A stretch of 35,161 bases of DNA from Candidatus Kuenenia stuttgartensis (GCA_943332855.1 CALQRA010000021.1:1-35161), one strand, 5' to 3'. Counted from the first letter of the stretch, positions 19,913-28,393 are shown. Notes: generated by a model from the letters alone, not told the origin. Program-made: numbers and translations.

Positions 19913-21466
19913 TTAGCGGGTGGCGGCGACGGCCTTCGCCCCCTTGGCCCCTGATTCCCGGGCCGCCCACTGCCGCTTGAACTCTGCGATCGCCGCCTCG
20001 AGCATCCGCTCCCCTTCGGCGTCGAGCTCCTTCGAAGTCTCGACTCGGGCCCGGAGCTCGGGCACTTGGTCTCGGACGAAGGTGAGGAACTCCTTCTCCC
20101 ATGTCGCCACATCTTCGCGCTTCACCGCGTCGAGGTGGCCGCGGGTGCCGGCGTAGATGCTGAACACCTGATCGACGATGTCCATCGGGGCGAACTGCCC
20201 CTGCTTCAGAAGCTCCACCATTCGGTAGCCACGGTCGAGGCGCTGCTGGGTGGCAGCGTCGAGGTCGGTGCCGAGCTGGGCGAAAGCCTCGAGCTCGCGG
20301 AAGCTCGCCAGATCGAGGCGGAGACCGCCGGCGACCTTCTTCATGGCCTTCGTCTGGGCGGCACCACCGACGCGCGACACTGAGATGCCGACGTTCATGG
20401 CCGGACGCTGGCCGGCGAAGAAGAGATCGGGCTGGAGGTAGATCTGGCCGTCGGTGATCGAGATCACGTTGGTGGGGATGTAGGCCGAGACTTCGCCTTC
20501 GAGCGTCTCGATGATCGGCAGCGACGTCAGCGAACCACTGCCGAGCTCGCTGGAGAGCTTCGCCGACCGCTCGAGGAGACGGCTGTGGGCGTAGAACACG
20601 TCACCCGGGTAGGCCTCACGTCCCGGCGGACGACGCATGAGGAGCGACAGTTGGCGGTAGGCCGTGGCCTGTTTGGAGAGATCGTCATAAACGATCAGCG
20701 CGTGCTCCCCCTTGTACATGAAATACTCGGCCATCGCCGTGCCCGAGTAAGGGGCGATGTACTGGAGAGGGGCTGCGGTGGAGGCGCCGGACACGATCAC
20801 GGTCGTGTAGTCCATGGCGCCGTACTTCCGCAGCGTGTCGATGGCCACGGCGACCGACGAATCCTTTTGGCCGACGGCGACGTAAAAGCACTTCACGCCG
20901 CTGTTCTTCTGGTTGATGATCGCGTCGATGCCGATCGCCGTTTTGCCGGTCTTGCGGTCACCGATAATCAGCTCGCGCTGGCCTCGGCCGATCGGCGTCA
21001 TCGCGTCGATCGCCTTGATGCCGGTCTGGAGCGGCTCGCGGACCGGTGACCGCTCCGCTACGCCCGGGGCGAGCGTCTCGACCGGGCGGCGCTCGTCAGA
21101 GACGACCGGCCCCTTGCCGTCGAGCGGATTGCCGAGGGGGTCGAGGACACGGCCGATGACCGCCTCACCGACCGGCACGCTCAACAGCTTGCCGGTGCTG
21201 CGGACCTCGTCCCCTTCGGTGACCTTGAGGGAGTCGCCGAGGATGATCACACCGACGGAGTTCTCTTCGAGATTGAACGCCAGGCCGATGATTCCGCCGG
21301 GGAACTCGACCATCTCGCCGGCCATGACGCCCTGAAGGCCCCAGACGCGCGCGATGCCGTCGCCGACCTCGAGGACGCGGCCGACGTCACGGACATCGAT
21401 CTTCCGTTCGAAGCGGTCGATCTCCTCACGGAGTACCGAGGCGATCTCGTCTGTATTGAATTTCAT
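19913..21466 (-). CDS. atpA: ATP synthase F1 subunit alpha
   Basis: 517 aa. Regulatory nucleotide-binding subunit forming the F1 hexamer with beta. P-loop GDRKTGKT (169-176), the PIGRGQREL segment before it (158-166), and the catalytic-site arginine in [11 protein letters not shown]. The start is secure from [16 protein letters not shown] and an AGAGGAGC ribosome site 4 bases upstream. The start codon lies inside atpH: the two frames overlap by 41 bases, so translation is likely coupled. The C-terminus is Ala-rich ([12 protein letters not shown]). Confidence 0.97.
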   Translation of the reverse strand: MKFNTDEIASVLREEIDRFERKIDVRDVGRVLEVGDGIARVWGLQGVMAGEMVEFPGGIIGLAFNLEENSVGVIILGDSLKVTEGDEVRSTGKLLSVPVGEAVIGRVLDPLGNPLDGKGPVVSDERRPVETLAPGVAERSPVREPLQTGIKAIDAMTPIGRGQRELIIGDRKTGKTAIGIDAIINQKNSGVKCFYVAVGQKDSSVAVAIDTLRKYGAMDYTTVIVSGASTAAPLQYIAPYSGTAMAEYFMYKGEHALIVYDDLSKQATAYRQLSLLMRRPPGREAYPGDVFYAHSRLLERSAKLSSELGSGSLTSLPIIETLEGEVSAYIPTNVISITDGQIYLQPDLFFAGQRPAMNVGISVSRVGGAAQTKAMKKVAGGLRLDLASFRELEAFAQLGTDLDAATQQRLDRGYRMVELLKQGQFAPMDIVDQVFSIYAGTRGHLDAVKREDVATWEKEFLTFVRDQVPELRARVETSKELDAEGERMLEAAIAEFKRQWAARESGAKGAKAVAATR

Positions 21467-22061
21467 GGATGCTCCTCTGCTTCAGGCTGCGCCCAAGGCG
21501 CTGCAGGCCTGTGGCGACGGAATGGTCATAGACGGTGTCCTCGACGCGGACGACCAGTCCGCCGAGCACGTCAGGGTTGACGGTGAATGTGGGGGCGAGC
21601 CGCAGGCCGAGCGCCTTGGCGGTGTCAGCGACGACCTGCTCGCGTTCAGCGGCGTCGAGCGGCACCGCGGTGGTGAACTCGGCGCGCTTGAGGCCGTCGC
21701 GCTCTTCGGCCAGTTGGCTGGCGGCGGCGGCGACGGCGGCAAGCATCCCGAGGCGATCATGGCGGGCGAGAACATGGAGCGAATGGAGCGTCGTGGGGAG
21801 AACGTGGCCAGCGCAGATTTTGTCGATCATCGCGCCCTTTTCCTCGATGCTGACCCGGGGCGAGGCGAACACCCCCGCGGCGGCCGGCACCTTCGGCAGG
21901 ACTTCCGTCGCCAGGGAACGAAGCTCGTCAAGGACCTCATTCCGGCAGCCCGCCTTCTCGGCGGCGTCGAGGATCGCCTGGGCATAGACGCGCGCGAGGC
22001 GCTGGGCACCGATGTCGGTGACTGGCTTGTCTGCGGTGTGGGTATCGGCCGAAGAGGGCAT
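21426..22061 (-). CDS. atpH: ATP synthase F1 subunit delta
   Basis: 211 aa, about 30 longer than E. coli delta. Delta sits on top of F1 and holds the peripheral stalk b subunits. The N-terminal helical domain (about 19-120) has [13 protein letters not shown] and [12 protein letters not shown]; the C-terminal segment [32 protein letters not shown] is characteristic. The protein usually ends near LQRLGRSL; here about 18 more residues are encoded within the 5' end of atpA. The N-terminus carries a short polar extension. It follows atpF by 52 bases. Confidence 0.93.
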   Translation of the reverse strand: MPSSADTHTADKPVTDIGAQRLARVYAQAILDAAEKAGCRNEVLDELRSLATEVLPKVPAAAGVFASPRVSIEEKGAMIDKICAGHVLPTTLHSLHVLARHDRLGMLAAVAAAASQLAEERDGLKRAEFTTAVPLDAAEREQVVADTAKALGLRLAPTFTVNPDVLGGLVVRVEDTVYDHSVATGLQRLGRSLKQRSIHEIQYRRDRLGTP

Positions 22062-22113
22062 CGGGGAATCCTGCGATCGGAAAGGTTGCGGTAGCCGGGC
22101 TCTCGAGAGCGGG

Positions 22114-22848
22114 TCAATTCACGCTCGGCTTTGTGCCGAGGCTGGCGATCGAATCGCGGACGAGCCGGGAGTGATCCTCCTTGCCGATCTTCTCGCGGAG
22201 GAACTTCCCCGCCACCTCGACGGCCAGATCCCCCGCCTTGAGGGCGATCGACGAGAGGGCCTCGTCGCGGGCCAGGCCGATCTCGTACTTGGCGCGGGCC
22301 TGCTCGTCCTCGGCGGCCTTGCGGGCCTCGGCGACGATCGCGACCTTCGTCGACTCGGCGTCGCGGCGGGCCTCGTCGAGCATCCCGCGGACCTCGTCGG
22401 CCGTCTCCGAGAGACGCCGCTCGTAGGAGACGAGCATCCGCTTGGCTTCCTCGTTGGCTTTCTTTGTTTCGGCGATCTGGTGCTCGATCCCCTGCTCGCG
22501 CTTGTCGAGCCCCTCCATGATCGGCTTCCAGGCGAACTTGCCGAGGAGCCCGAGGAGGAGGAGGAAGACGGCGAGCGACCAGATGGCCAAGTCTGTGCGG
22601 AACTCGGCCGGGCTCTCGAAGTCCTTCTTGGAGACCCCCGACGGCGGGTTGTGGCCAATCTCGACATGGTCGTCGTGACCGTGGGCTTTCACGTCGGCCG
22701 CGGCCGCGGGCACTGCTGGCATGGTCGCCACGGGAAGGGTGACCGTCGCCACCCCCCACAACAGCATCCCGGCCATCGCGCGGACGAAGCCACCAGCCAT
22801 GAGACGACGAAATTGAGTTTCCTTAAAAGCCGAGACGAACCCGCTCAC
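22114..22848 (-). CDS. atpF: ATP synthase Fo subunit b
   Basis: 244 aa from the GTG at 22848, chosen for AGGAG 8 bases upstream; an ATG at 22800 without a good ribosome site would give 228 aa. Subunit b forms the peripheral stalk. The N-terminus has a hydrophobic, signal-peptide-like stretch ending in PAAAA (about 22-51), then a His-rich piece AHGHDDHVEIGH (55-66), the membrane anchor LAIWSLAVFLLLLGLLGKFAW (87-107), the family motif KPIMEGLDKRE and a long charged coiled coil to the C-terminus. There is one b gene only. If the first hydrophobic stretch is cleaved, the His-rich part lies outside the cytoplasm. A 383-base gap separates it from atpE. Confidence 0.93.
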   Translation of the reverse strand: MSGFVSAFKETQFRRLMAGGFVRAMAGMLLWGVATVTLPVATMPAVPAAAADVKAHGHDDHVEIGHNPPSGVSKKDFESPAEFRTDLAIWSLAVFLLLLGLLGKFAWKPIMEGLDKREQGIEHQIAETKKANEEAKRMLVSYERRLSETADEVRGMLDEARRDAESTKVAIVAEARKAAEDEQARAKYEIGLARDEALSSIALKAGDLAVEVAGKFLREKIGKEDHSRLVRDSIASLGTKPSVN

Positions 22849-23020
22849 GTCGTTTTCTCCTACATCACCCGGATGACAAAGACAGATGATCACTACAGAG
22901 CCCAAGGACAGCGCACAAGGAGGCAGAAAATCACCCACTGCATCAACGCATCGACAGAGAGACAAACCGGAACGATCCCCGAACGACAGAAGAATCAACG
23001 GTTACGGCAAGGCAGACGAC

Positions 23021-23035
23021 TCACCCCAGGGGTGA
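23021..23035. promoter_or_regulatory. TCACCCC-A-GGGGTGA palindrome
   Basis: Perfect 7-base arms around a single base, in the atpE-atpF gap. The one-base centre makes it more like a dimeric protein operator than an RNA hairpin. No regulator is known. Confidence 0.35.
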
Positions 23036-23104
23036 AGCAGACTGATCGCGACTTGATTCATGCCCGCCTGGATAGTGATCCCGGTAGGCCAGTCATGTCA
23101 CGGT

Positions 23105-23140
23105 GCGGAAGCGGCAGTCTTTTGCAACCGCCGCTTCCGC
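23105..23140 (-). terminator. 11-bp-stem hairpin after atpE
   Basis: GCGGAAGCGGC at 23105-23115 and its exact complement at 23130-23140 enclose a 14-base loop. On the minus strand it lies about 90 bases after the atpE stop. No T-run follows, so it is either an attenuator or partial terminator or a 3'-end stabiliser that could raise c-subunit mRNA over the downstream genes. Confidence 0.55.
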
Positions 23141-23231
23141 GCCGCCGTTCCGTTTCCTGCATGCAGGGATCGCCATGAAGCACCACCCCGCTTCGGGCAA
23201 GGGTAGCCTCCGCCGGTTGATTCCGCATCGA

Positions 23232-23549
23232 TCAGCTCTTCTGCCAGCAGATGAACAGAGCAAAGAACGTAAAGCCTTCAATCAGAGCCGCAGCGATGAT
23301 CATTGCGGTGGAGATGCTCGCGGACACCTCCGGCTGACGGGCCATGCTCTCGTAGGCCGCGGCAGCAAGCTTGCTGATGCCGTAGGCGGCCCCGATCACG
23401 ACCAGCCCGACACTGAAAGCCGAGGTGAGGTCGATGAGGGACCGGCCACCGGTGGCCTCCTGGGCCGAGGCGAAATCGGCGACGAACATTGTCAGGGTGA
23501 CGGCGGCCACGAAGGACAGCGTGCGGAACGAGAAGAGCGAACGGATCAC
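23232..23549 (-). CDS. atpE: ATP synthase Fo subunit c with N-terminal signal sequence
   Basis: 105 aa, longer than the usual 70-85. The c subunit forms the rotor ring. A cleavable signal-like segment (about 1-29, ending ASA-QE) precedes the hairpin: helix 1 about 41-69, polar loop RQPE (71-74), helix 2 about 79-102 with the ion-carrying E91 in LIEGFTFF. The residues of a sodium site (Gln in helix 1, Ser/Thr after the Glu) are not seen, so proton coupling is inferred. The start is a GTG at 23549 with AAGGAG 9 bases upstream. Codes for the most abundant Fo subunit. Confidence 0.93.
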   Translation of the reverse strand: MIRSLFSFRTLSFVAAVTLTMFVADFASAQEATGGRSLIDLTSAFSVGLVVIGAAYGISKLAAAAYESMARQPEVSASISTAMIIAAALIEGFTFFALFICWQKS

Positions 23550-23795
23550 TGGAAGAAGCTCCTTGGCAACGAGAACCCGGGCGGGCTGCCCGGAACGATT
23601 GAAATTGGAAACGGAAACGGAAACGGTCAGTTCGGAGGTCCGGAATCACCGGGGCCGTCCGTGGGGACAGGGATCATGGTCGCTGTCCGCGGATCGTGCA
23701 AACGGGACGCGGAAGGTGATTGGATTCCTGGGGAAACTTGGGGTGTTCAAGGGACGGAGTGAGCCGGGATCTCCCGGTGCGACGGCACGGAACGA

Positions 23796-24788
23796 TCAGT
23801 GGTGATGGACCGACGCTCCGATGAACAGGGCAGAGAGGAAGGTGAAAATGTAGGCCTGAAGGAACGCCACGAACAGTTCGAGGACGCTGAAGAGCGTGGC
23901 GCTGACGACGCTGATCCCGGTTGCCGTCCCCCACATTCCGAGCGACAGCGCAGCTGCCCCTGGGATCAGCGCCATGATGCCCAGCAGCACCATGTGGCCG
24001 GCGACCATGTTCGCCAGCAACCGCACGGCGAGAACGAGGTGCTTGATCACCAGGCCGAGGAGCTCGATCAGGAACAGGCCCAGCGAGATCACGATCTTGA
24101 GGGGGAAGAGGGAGGCGGGCATGTCGATCGGCGGCACGAGATTCTTGAAATAGCCCGCCAGCCCCATCGCCTTCACGCCGCCGACGAAGCCCGCCAGGAA
24201 TGTGGCGGCGGCCATCGCGAGCGTCACCGAGAACGACGCCGTCGGCGAACCAGCCCAGGGAACCATGCCAAGGAGGTTGCAGCCAAGAATGAAGAAAAAC
24301 AGCGTCCAGAGGAGGGGAACGAACTTGTCGCCATCGTGGTGGACATGGCCATGCTCATCGGCGTGGGCATGCTTGTCGTCGATCGCCGGCCGGGCGATCT
24401 GATCGCGGACGAAGACGAGCATCGCCTCGAGGAGGTTCGCCAACCGGCCCTTCGCCGGAGCCCCCGAGGCGATCCGCTTGGCGAGCCACGAAAAGAGCAG
24501 CAAGATCGCCCCACCGACGGCGAGTTCGAGAAGCATGTACTTCGAGATGCCGATCCCCGACTTCATCGCGTAGAGGCTGTCGAGTTGGCCGAACGGCTGC
24601 GGAATCAGCACCTTCCCCGACATCGCCTCATTAAATTCCGCCACCGACGGCAGGTGGTCGCTGTCGTACGGCGCACGCAGGAAGGCGGGGACCTCGTCGA
24701 GCGACTGCCAGCTCCGTCTCCAGAGCGCCTTCGGGACCTCGAAGAAGTAGGCGTCCTTGAGGTGGTAGATCGGATTGTGGTCGGACAT
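23796..24788 (-). CDS. atpB: ATP synthase Fo subunit a
   Basis: 330 aa from the ATG at 24788. Subunit a provides the proton half-channels against the c-ring. The essential arginine is R256 in LVLAVRLLANMVAGH (251-265), with further helices ISVVSATLFSVLELFVAFLQAYIFTFLSALF (292-322) containing the conserved Glu/Gln. An N-terminal region of about 80 residues precedes the first helix. A His-rich stretch DDKHAHADEHGHVHHDGD (137-154) lies in the loop before LLWTLFFFILGCNLLG, and the protein ends in HHH. By the known topology that loop faces the cytoplasm. A longer frame extends upstream to 25073, but it covers the neighbouring gene and was rejected. Confidence 0.95.
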   Translation of the reverse strand: MSDHNPIYHLKDAYFFEVPKALWRRSWQSLDEVPAFLRAPYDSDHLPSVAEFNEAMSGKVLIPQPFGQLDSLYAMKSGIGISKYMLLELAVGGAILLLFSWLAKRIASGAPAKGRLANLLEAMLVFVRDQIARPAIDDKHAHADEHGHVHHDGDKFVPLLWTLFFFILGCNLLGMVPWAGSPTASFSVTLAMAAATFLAGFVGGVKAMGLAGYFKNLVPPIDMPASLFPLKIVISLGLFLIELLGLVIKHLVLAVRLLANMVAGHMVLLGIMALIPGAAALSLGMWGTATGISVVSATLFSVLELFVAFLQAYIFTFLSALFIGASVHHH

Positions 24789-24798
24789 GGAGCGAATC

Positions 24799-25299
24799 TC
24801 AGACTTGGATGTCGGGGGTGGTCTCACGTTCCCGGGCAGGGAGGAGGGGACCCTTCGGCCCCCACATGATGTGCAGAAGTATGTCGGTGGCAAGGAGGGT
24901 GAGGTAAAAAACGACCAAAAGGCCCCCGGCGCCCGCTTCCCGCAGCCTTCCGGCCGCCGGCACCGTGGTCGGATCGACGGACAGCCAGCCGAGCAGAAGC
25001 AATGGAAGGAGAAGGCGGAGGGCGATCCCGCCGAGGGAGCCAGAGACTGCCAGCGCGGGCCCCCCGGCGCCAAGCCGGGCGACGAACCAGCCTCCTAAGC
25101 TCGACACGCTGCACACCCCAGCCACGAGCGTTACGGCCCGCAACCACTCCGGGCCCCCCTGTCGGGTCGGGCCGCCGTGGGCGATCGCGGCGGCAGCGAG
25201 GAGGACGAGGACGGCGAGGAGGATCAACGCTCCCAGGAGCGTTTTTTTGCCGCTGCTGGCTTGGGCGGCGTCTGCGGCGGCCCTGGACCGGTCATGCAT
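24799..25299 (-). CDS. Four-helix membrane protein of the ATP synthase operon
   Basis: 166 aa. Four predicted membrane helices at about 19-40, 50-74, 82-105 and 123-146, with a short polar start and a charged end (PARERETTPDIQV). There is no motif I can name with certainty. The position between the AtpZ-like gene (8-base overlap, in ATGCATGA) and atpB (10 bases) is that of AtpI or AtpR-type accessory proteins, which help c-ring assembly or Mg supply. Function here is inferred from position only. GGWFVARL in helix 2 and the Arg in GIALRLLLPL of helix 3 place charges within or next to the membrane. Confidence 0.75.
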   Translation of the reverse strand: MHDRSRAAADAAQASSGKKTLLGALILLAVLVLLAAAAIAHGGPTRQGGPEWLRAVTLVAGVCSVSSLGGWFVARLGAGGPALAVSGSLGGIALRLLLPLLLLGWLSVDPTTVPAAGRLREAGAGGLLVVFYLTLLATDILLHIMWGPKGPLLPARERETTPDIQV

Positions 25300-25660
25300 C
25301 CCCGGTCCCCTTCTCCGGTTTGTGAGTGATGGGAGGGATCTGGTAGCGCTTCGTTTTTTTTGGCCGGTAGGGCTTCACGCTGTTGCCGATCTGCACGAGC
25401 CAGAAAAGCGCGGCGGTGAATCCGAAGATCAGCCCCACGGGGCCGAGGAATCGGGTGCCGAGGCGGGCGTCGAGCCAGGTGCCACCGACCCCGGGGAGAA
25501 ACATCGCCAGCCCGATGGCGAGGATCCGCGACGCCCACGCAAACGCCTCGCCGACCGGCGACGCGGCGTCGTCCGGCGCGGCGACATCCTCCGGCGCGGC
25601 GGAGGGGCCCTCCTGGGGCCCGCGATCGTCGGGGGGATCGGGGTTCGGTGAAGCTGGCAT
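25292..25660 (-). CDS. AtpZ/AtpI-like ATP synthase accessory protein
   Basis: 122 aa. An acidic, Pro/Ala-rich N-terminus (1-38) is followed by two membrane helices (about 43-60 and 72-92) joined by GVGGTWLDARLGTRFLGPVG (57-76), the signature of the small AtpZ/AtpI family found first in many atp operons. A basic tail follows. These proteins assist assembly of the c-ring or carry Mg/Ca. The start at 25660 is the last ATG before the conserved part; it lies at the divergent border to corA. An open frame continues far upstream, but it is antisense to corA and is not coding. Confidence 0.85.
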   Translation of the reverse strand: MPASPNPDPPDDRGPQEGPSAAPEDVAAPDDAASPVGEAFAWASRILAIGLAMFLPGVGGTWLDARLGTRFLGPVGLIFGFTAALFWLVQIGNSVKPYRPKKTKRYQIPPITHKPEKGTGDA

Positions 25661-25712
25661 GGCGGGGCACGGGTGGGGGGGGCGCCAGCCGGGATCGTCC
25701 GGACGGGGCTGG

Positions 25713-25729
25713 GGAGAGTATGACTCTCC
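25713..25729. promoter_or_regulatory. GGAGAGT-ATG-ACTCTCC dyad in a divergent promoter region
   Basis: Perfect 7-base arms around a 3-base centre, in the 129-base region between the atp operon and corA. It would suit a dimeric regulator acting on one or both genes. On the minus strand the second half contains TACTCT, a hexamer used before other genes here, but no -35 pairs with it. Confidence 0.4.
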
Positions 25730-25789
25730 TCGTGGGGGGCCGCCACGGGAACGCCGGCTGCGCCGCCGAAACACCAGGGAACTTGCCGC

Positions 25790-26884
25790 ATGTCCCACCG
25801 CAAGCAGCGCCGCCGTCGTCGTCACCGTCGTCCCGATCTCGCCGGCCCGCTCGCGCCGACCGCGGCCGGGGCTGTGACGCCGGCGGTCCTCCGGCTCCTC
25901 GGGTGTGACCCGACGACGAGCGCGGAGTCGACGGTCCTGCGGGCCGACGAGTTGACGATCGCTCGGGAAACCTGGCCGGTGCTGTGGATCGATGTCGAGG
26001 GGCTCGACGACCCCACCGTCACGCGGATGATCGGCGACGTCTTCGAGATCAGTGATCTGGCCCTCGAGGATGCCGTCACCCCCGACGAGCGGCCCAAGGT
26101 TGAGGTTTTCGGTCATCAGGTGCTGATCGCGGCGCGGACGGTGCGGCACGACGGGCAGCAGATCGTCACCGATCCAGTCTGCATTTTCCTCGGCGACCGC
26201 TACGTGATCACGTTCCGGGAACGCTCCGCCCACGACCCGTTTGCCACCGTCCGGCAGCGGATCCGGCATGGCCGCACCCGGATCGGTCACGAGGGGGCCG
26301 ACGCGCTGTGCGCGCTGCTGATGGATGTGGTGATCGACGGCTATTTTCCGGTGCTCGAGCAGTTTGGCGACCGGCTCGAGGATCTCGAGGAGGAGGCCCT
26401 CGACCGGCCGTCTCGGACGGCGCTTGCCGGGATCCACGATGTTCGCATCGACCTCATGACCCTCAGGCGCGCCCTCTGGCCGACGCGCGATCTCCTCCAC
26501 GCCCTCGGCCGCGAGCCGACGTCGCTGGTGGGGGATCATGCCCGGGCCCACTTCCGCGACTGCTACGACCACACAATGGAGCTGCTCGACCTCATGGAGG
26601 CCTACCGGGAGATCGGCAGCGATCTGCGCGACATCTATCTGGCGAGCATCAACAATCGGATGAACGACGTCATGAAGGTGCTGACGGTGATCGCCACGCT
26701 CTTTATGCCGCTGACGTTCATCACCGGCTTCTACGGGATGAACTTCGACACCGATTCCCCCTGGAACATGCCCCTGCTGCGCTTTCGCTACGGGGCGCTG
26801 GTGGCGATCGCGATCATGCTCGCGACGACAGGGGGGCTGATGTGGTTTTTCTGGCGCCGCGGCTGGCTGCGCCGCTGGCATTGA
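25790..26884 (+). CDS. corA: CorA-family magnesium/cobalt transporter
   Basis: 364 aa. A basic start precedes a large cytoplasmic domain (about 30-300) of the CorA type with long acidic helices (FGDRLEDLEEEALDRP), then two C-terminal membrane helices. The first ends in the selectivity motif YGMNF (GMN), the second is about 335-355 with the basic tail WRRGWLRRWH. CorA pentamers carry Mg2+ and Co2+. It diverges from the ATP synthase operon, and a Fic gene converges on its end with a 30-base gap. Confidence 0.94.
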   Translation: MSHRKQRRRRRHRRPDLAGPLAPTAAGAVTPAVLRLLGCDPTTSAESTVLRADELTIARETWPVLWIDVEGLDDPTVTRMIGDVFEISDLALEDAVTPDERPKVEVFGHQVLIAARTVRHDGQQIVTDPVCIFLGDRYVITFRERSAHDPFATVRQRIRHGRTRIGHEGADALCALLMDVVIDGYFPVLEQFGDRLEDLEEEALDRPSRTALAGIHDVRIDLMTLRRALWPTRDLLHALGREPTSLVGDHARAHFRDCYDHTMELLDLMEAYREIGSDLRDIYLASINNRMNDVMKVLTVIATLFMPLTFITGFYGMNFDTDSPWNMPLLRFRYGALVAIAIMLATTGGLMWFFWRRGWLRRWH

Positions 26885-26914
26885 GAGACGGCCGAACGCC
26901 ATATCCACAGCCTG

Positions 26915-28255
26915 CTATTCGTCGCTGCCCGCCAGCCGCTCGAGTCGCTGGCCGATGTCGGCGGGCACCCGAAACACCAACTCCTTCCCTTTTTTCTTGA
27001 GCTCAAGAACCCCCCGATCGGCGAGGTTGAGCAGATCGGTTCGGGCCGTCTGATAGACGACGTCGTGCCTGTTTTGATGCTCTTTGATCGTGTATCGCCG
27101 CCCAGGCGCCTTGACCGCCTCGATGATCAGCGCGGACTGGCGGTGGTTGAACACATCGAGCGACCGGATCGTCGATTCAGCCTCCCTGACCTCGGCCGTC
27201 TTCCTGCCGATGTAGGCCGACAGTTCGCGGAGCGCTCTGATGATCACGTCGGTCTGGGCGACGACGAAGTACGTCAGATCGTTGTCGTCGGTCTCGGTGT
27301 GGAGGAATGATCGGACATACTTGATCGGCGCTTTCCGGAGGATGTGCGAGATCGATAGGAACTCGAATGGCCCATAGCCTTGGCGCAGCATGGACCAATA
27401 GAAAAGGGCTCGCGCGGTTCGCCCATTTCCATCGATGAAGGGATGGTCGAACGCCAGCCAGAAATGGAGGATGATCCCGCGAATGACCGGATGGACGAAC
27501 GCATCCGGCGTCACGCCGTTTGCGAAATCGCACATCTGGGCCATTCGCTCCGGCAGTTCCGCGGCGGGGGGCGGTGTGTGCACGACCTCTCCTGACGCGC
27601 CACCCACGACCACCCTCTCGTCCGGGCGGCGAAACCGCCCCGCAGCGGTCGGATCGTCGAGCGTGCCATCGGTGACCATTCGATGCACGTCGAACACGAG
27701 TTCGGGCGTCAGCGATGAATCCTTGAGCTCGCGTATCCGCTGCATGGTGCGGTAGTTGTTAAGAATCATCCGCTCGTGCAGGTCACGCGGTTTGCGGCCC
27801 GTACGGATCATCTCCGCCGCGACCTTCCGCGTCGTTGCCGCGCCTTCGAGTTGACTCGACGTGATCGCCTCCTCGATCAACGAAGCCGCGAGAAACAGAT
27901 GGCGATTTTCAGGGTTCACAACCTGCGCCGGCACCCCGACTTTCCCCCCCGCGCCGAAGTCGATTTTGTGAAGCGATTCGAGCACCACGTCGGGCACAGA
28001 GAACCGGAATGGCCGACCTGTGGCGTCAGCCAGCGCGATCTCCCTCTGACCGTGGTGACGAGCGACCTTGATCGTGAGCCACCATTCGCGGTGTGTCAGA
28101 CCGTCGGGGGGAGCGAGGCGGCGAAGCCTGTCCCAGTGCAGATAGTCGCTGCGGTGCGGAGCGGATCGGGCCAGCGTGGCGAGTTCCGCGAATCGCTGCG
28201 GCGTCATTTCGCGCATCAAGTCTGCGAACAGGGGCGGAGTCTCGGGGATTTTCAC
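26915..28255 (-). CDS. Fic-domain AMP-transferase, class II, with C-terminal winged helix
   Basis: 446 aa from the GTG at 28255 (TTG at 28267 is an alternative; no ribosome site supports either). The Fic motif HPFIDGNGRTAR begins at H271, intact for AMP transfer from ATP to a target hydroxyl. The inhibitory motif (S/T)xxxE(G/N) is present in the N-terminal part as SSQLEG (133-138), so the enzyme is self-inhibited, class II. A winged-helix-like C-terminus (about 375-440, with DLLNLADRGVLELKKKGKELVF) suggests DNA binding and autoregulation. An AT-rich inverted repeat lies just upstream. The protein target is unknown. Such genes behave as stress or toxin-like modules. Confidence 0.92.
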   Translation of the reverse strand: MKIPETPPLFADLMREMTPQRFAELATLARSAPHRSDYLHWDRLRRLAPPDGLTHREWWLTIKVARHHGQREIALADATGRPFRFSVPDVVLESLHKIDFGAGGKVGVPAQVVNPENRHLFLAASLIEEAITSSQLEGAATTRKVAAEMIRTGRKPRDLHERMILNNYRTMQRIRELKDSSLTPELVFDVHRMVTDGTLDDPTAAGRFRRPDERVVVGGASGEVVHTPPPAAELPERMAQMCDFANGVTPDAFVHPVIRGIILHFWLAFDHPFIDGNGRTARALFYWSMLRQGYGPFEFLSISHILRKAPIKYVRSFLHTETDDNDLTYFVVAQTDVIIRALRELSAYIGRKTAEVREAESTIRSLDVFNHRQSALIIEAVKAPGRRYTIKEHQNRHDVVYQTARTDLLNLADRGVLELKKKGKELVFRVPADIGQRLERLAGSDE

Positions 28256-28278
28256 GGCCAAACCCAAAAAACCAGCGA

Positions 28279-28305
28279 TCTACTAATTCTTCGTATTTTA
28301 GTAGA
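28279..28305. promoter_or_regulatory. Operator-like inverted repeat upstream of fic
   Basis: TCTACTAA (28279-28286) and TTAGTAGA (28298-28305) are exact complements around an 11-base AT-rich spacer. On the minus strand the repeat includes TAAAAT, a possible -10 element of fic. It is distinctly AT-rich compared with its surroundings, and its place 24 bases before the fic start fits autorepression. Confidence 0.55.
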
Positions 28306-28393
28306 AAGCTAGGGCATTGTCCCCCGGCTTGTCGAAAAACCAAAAAATGGCACTTGCCCGGGAAATCCGCGCTGGCCGCACCCCCCCGGCACC

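Larger units (their letters stand above)
22849..23231 (-). other. 383-base gap between atpE and atpF
   Basis: No credible gene on either strand. The sequence is visibly less GC-rich than the flanking genes. It contains a 15-bp palindrome (23021-23035) and an 11-bp-stem hairpin (23105-23140), listed separately, and ends with the AGGAG ribosome site of atpF. No convincing -35/-10 pair was found. Its length is unusual for a gap inside an atp operon. Confidence 0.6.

Noticed and set aside
23577..23593. CCGGGC-GCCCGG hairpin before atpE
   Set aside because: Stem of six bases; too weak to separate from chance in GC-rich sequence.
23607..23626. GGAAAC triplet repeat between atpB and atpE
   Set aside because: Three short units only; likely a chance microsatellite with no visible role.
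25661..26908. Long N-terminal extension of the AtpZ-like frame
   Set aside because: Antisense to corA; only the last 122 codons match the family, starting at the ATG at 25660.
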